64,000 bases of DNA, taken from NCBI RefSeq assembly GCF_000421145.1, contig NZ_ATWH01000014.1:62001-126000 (forward strand), in the 5' to 3' direction. Shown here in pieces: positions 61,966-64,000 of this stretch. Both the position numbers and the translations under genes were made by a program. The stretch's first letter is position 1, and the number at the start of each line of letters is the position of its first letter. This DNA is from Glaciibacter superstes DSM 21135 (lineage in GTDB: Bacteria > Actinomycetota > Actinomycetes > Actinomycetales > Microbacteriaceae). Below the pieces are notes generated by a model. It ran no database searches, had not been told where the DNA came from, and was given only the letters and a program-made list of their open reading frames with translations.

Positions 61966-62706
61966 ATGGTTCAGCAGTTTGCCAATGCCGATCTTGCAGG
62001 TCGCAGAGTTCTCATTCCCGGCGGGACGGGTGCAGTCGGGGAAGGTGTCGTGAGGGCCTACCTTGCCGCGGGCGCCGAGGTCGTTGTTCCCACTCGCACA
62101 CCCGAGCGAGCGGAAGAGTTCCGGTCGATCCTCGGTGAGCTGGGGTCCGACAGGCTGCACCTGGTTGTTCATGACTACACGACCTTCGCCGGAGCCGACG
62201 ACCTCGCCGAGCAAATGGTGTCGAACCTTGGTGGGATCGATGACGTCGTGGCGCCGATCGGCGGTTGGTGGGCAGGGAAGCGACTTTGGGAGATTGACGA
62301 AGCCGATTGGACGTCAGCCTTCGTCAGCCTTGCAACGGCCCACATGGCGGTTGCCCGGGCCGTCATTCCGCGCCTCATTCGAGGCGGCAGTTATACGGTG
62401 ATCGTCGGCGCTTCGGCATCGTGGCCGGTCCCCTCCAGTGGGCTGGTGAGCATGGAGCAGTCTGCGGTCTTGATGATGCAGCAGGTCCTTGTCGCAGAAT
62501 TGGAGGGATCGCACCGGGCGTTCGCACTCGTGCTCGGCCCCGTGAGCACACGTTCTGTCGCCGGCGAGCCCGACTGGGTTACGTCCGCACAAGTCGGGAC
62601 CATTGCCGTTGGCCTCGCGGCGGACGCATCCCGACCCGGTGACGTGATTCGCCTAACGACACCGGACGACATCGCTGCGGCTCTCACCTTGGCGGAGTTC
62701 TCATGA
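61966..62706 (+). CDS. SDR-family oxidoreductase lacking the usual Tyr/Lys
   Basis: This 246-residue protein keeps the SDR cofactor site VLIPGGTGAVGEGVVRAYLAAGAEVVVPTR and GIDDVVAPIGGWWAGK, but the catalytic YxxxK position reads SMEQSAVLMMQQ, with neither Tyr nor Lys. It may be a non-reducing or regulatory SDR relative. AAAGGAG precedes the ATG. Its stop overlaps the monooxygenase start by 4 bp. Confidence 0.83.
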   Translation: MVQQFANADLAGRRVLIPGGTGAVGEGVVRAYLAAGAEVVVPTRTPERAEEFRSILGELGSDRLHLVVHDYTTFAGADDLAEQMVSNLGGIDDVVAPIGGWWAGKRLWEIDEADWTSAFVSLATAHMAVARAVIPRLIRGGSYTVIVGASASWPVPSSGLVSMEQSAVLMMQQVLVAELEGSHRAFALVLGPVSTRSVAGEPDWVTSAQVGTIAVGLAADASRPGDVIRLTTPDDIAAALTLAEFS

Positions 62707-63068
62707 CCGCGCGAGAGCAGGCCACAGTGTCGGTGTTCGTCGTCACCAACCAGATGCAGGCCCAGCCTGGTCGGCAGAAGGAGCTGGTAGCCCTCCTTCG
62801 TCGGTTCGCGACGACAATGCACGCCGAACCTGGAGGTGTTCACTACTCTGTCCACCGCCCGATCGGAGACGATTCCGGGCCGCTGACAGTCATCCAGGCC
62901 TATGCCTCAGTCAAGGCGTTCCAAGACCACGGAGACTGGATGAGAACCCGTGTGCCCGAACTGGCCTCGCTCCTCGCCGCGGCCCCGACCCCTCCCGTCT
63001 TGTTGGAGCAAGTTGCACTCAGCGGACACGTCCGCGAGACCTTTGGTATCCAGTTATTGGGGGTGTAG
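62703..63068 (+). CDS. Antibiotic-biosynthesis-monooxygenase (ABM) domain protein
   Basis: The 121-residue single-domain protein fits the ferredoxin-like ABM fold (VFVVTNQMQAQPGRQKELVALLRRFATTMHAEPGGVHYSVHRP; VIQAYASVKAFQDHGDW). ABM enzymes oxygenate aromatics or quinols without a metal or flavin. It is coupled to the SDR by an ATGA overlap and shares MarR control, suggesting a small detoxification unit. Confidence 0.83.
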   Translation: MTAREQATVSVFVVTNQMQAQPGRQKELVALLRRFATTMHAEPGGVHYSVHRPIGDDSGPLTVIQAYASVKAFQDHGDWMRTRVPELASLLAAAPTPPVLLEQVALSGHVRETFGIQLLGV

Positions 63069-63202
63069 CTGAGCCTGAGGGCCCTACCGCCCTGTTCCGG
63101 TGGAGTGCCTCCGTGAAGAGACTGGGAAATGCAGCACGCGCCGTTAGCTACCAATAGGCTGTTCGAAGCGACAGCTTTTACGCAGCAGCAGAGGGGACGC
63201 GG

Positions 63203-64000
63203 ATGCCAACGGGCGCTGTCATCGAGTTTACCAACATCACCAAAACGTTCGGCCACGTGAACGCGGTCAACGACCTGTCGTTCACAGTGGAGCCCGGACG
63301 AGTCACCGGCTTTCTCGGCCCGAACGGCGCAGGGAAGACCACCACCCTCCGCATGCTGCTCGGCCTGGTCGCGCCGACCAGCGGAACGGCCACCTTCGGC
63401 GGCATCCGTTATCGCGACCTGCCGCAGCCGCTGTCTACCGTTGGCGCTGCACTCGAGGCGGCCAGCTTCCACCCCGGTCGAACAGCCCGCAACCACCTCG
63501 GAATCTATGCGATCGCCGCTGGGCTCCCCGCGGAGCGGGTCACCGATGTGCTGCGAAAAGTCGGCCTTGCCGACTACGCCGACCGTCGCGTCGGTGGCTA
63601 CTCTCTCGGCATGCGCCAACGTCTTGGGCTCGCCTACGCGATGATCGGCGACCCAGGTGTGCTCGTTCTCGATGAGCCGATCAACGGGCTCGACCCGAAG
63701 GGCATCAAGTGGATCCGCGGTTTCCTGCGCGATATGGCCGCTGAAGGCCGCACTGTGCTGGTGAGCTCCCATCTGCTCTCCGAGGTGCAGCAGAGCGTCG
63801 ATGAGGTTGTCATCATCGCCAAGGGCTCACTCGCCCACCGCGGAACACTCGCCAGTCTCGACACGGATACCGCGCCACAGGTGATTGTCGACGGCCCGGA
63901 CCGCGACGCACTTTCTGACGCTCTCACCGCGGCCGGGGTGACGTTCTCGATCGGGCGCACCGGGCTGCTCGCCGCTGAGCCAGACCCGGCGCGGATCGGC
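63203..64000 (+). CDS. ABC transporter ATP-binding protein (ABC-2/bacitracin-export type), 3' end outside window
   Basis: The frame from ATG 63203 (after GAGGGGA) carries Walker A GPNGAGKTT (residues 40-48), the A-loop FTNITKTFGHVNAVNDLSF, signature YSLGMRQR, Walker B VLVLDEP and VSSHLLSEVQQSVDEVVII. EAASFHPGRTARNHLGIYA is typical of ABC-2/bacitracin-type exporters. It is open at the right edge; a permease gene is expected to follow. The 134-bp gap before it shows no clear element. Confidence 0.9.
   Translation, partial: MPTGAVIEFTNITKTFGHVNAVNDLSFTVEPGRVTGFLGPNGAGKTTTLRMLLGLVAPTSGTATFGGIRYRDLPQPLSTVGAALEAASFHPGRTARNHLGIYAIAAGLPAERVTDVLRKVGLADYADRRVGGYSLGMRQRLGLAYAMIGDPGVLVLDEPINGLDPKGIKWIRGFLRDMAAEGRTVLVSSHLLSEVQQSVDEVVIIAKGSLAHRGTLASLDTDTAPQVIVDGPDRDALSDALTAAGVTFSIGRTGLLAAEPDPARIG

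Noticed and set aside
1..64000. CRISPR arrays, tRNA or rRNA genes, prophage and IS elements
   Set aside because: I saw no spaced direct repeats of CRISPR size, no tRNA cloverleaf with CCA region and TTCGA loop, no rRNA words, and no transposase, integrase or phage structural motifs.

Overview
The window reads as chromosome of a high-GC actinobacterium, most likely a member of the Microbacteriaceae (inference). Supporting signs are the strong G/C third-position bias, frequent GTG and TTG starts, many promoters of the form TANNNT-N6/7-start codon with no leader, an OleB-OleC fusion of the Micrococcus type, an LldR-lldD pair, and a very frequent CATCCGT/ACGGATG word. I see no rRNA, tRNA, CRISPR array, phage module or insertion sequence, and no gene-free stretch longer than 300 bases. 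The left end is cut inside a glycosyltransferase relic and the right end inside an ABC transporter ATPase gene.

Layout. 1-3350: broken GT1 glycosyltransferase diverging from an LldR-like regulator and lactate dehydrogenase lldD. 3473-4047: Doc toxin and ribbon-helix-helix antitoxin. 4110-9206: TetR-controlled sugar operon (binding protein, two permeases, GH1 beta-glycosidase). 9407-13240: ornithine aminotransferase, two dimethylargininase-like hydrolases and a divergent Lrp regulator. 13252-15818: membrane protein, truncated MocR regulator fused head-to-head with a truncated CMD gene, and a YtrA-type GntR. 15858-21761: aquaglyceroporin and the long-chain olefin operon oleA-oleBC-oleD. 21871-27368: vapBC, bifunctional putA and a LysR regulator. 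27512-30567: single-chain MmeI-like restriction-modification enzyme plus a small helical protein. 30754-34222: RidA, a DSD1-type PLP enzyme and a D-aminoacylase. 34330-41110: ROK repressor, ABC sugar importer, GH4 glycosidase and BadF-type sugar kinase. 41219-46660: FAD oxidoreductase, NmrA-like protein, GNAT, APH(6)-like kinase, SRPBCC protein, thioesterase. 46763-50349: prpDBC for propionate. 50445-64000: LysE exporter, hydrolases, an amber-interrupted pdxH, phosphoesterase, trhO, TPR and membrane proteins, cysteine desulfurase-like enzyme, amidohydrolase, and a MarR-controlled SDR/monooxygenase pair.

Taken together the genes describe a versatile heterotroph using lactate, propionate, proline, ornithine and methylated arginines, D-amino acid derivatives and beta-glycosides. 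The most notable signals are: three related palindromes between genes; a G8 tract inside the MmeI-like enzyme; a deletion that joined the 5' ends of two divergent genes; several other broken genes; many in-frame or intergenic 12-18 bp tandem duplications; widespread leaderless promoters whose -10 boxes sit in regulator palindromes; and a roughly tenfold over-represented heptamer. Start sites were chosen from Shine-Dalgarno sequences, 4-bp overlaps or leaderless -10 boxes. No database search was possible, so family names rest on motifs recognised by eye.
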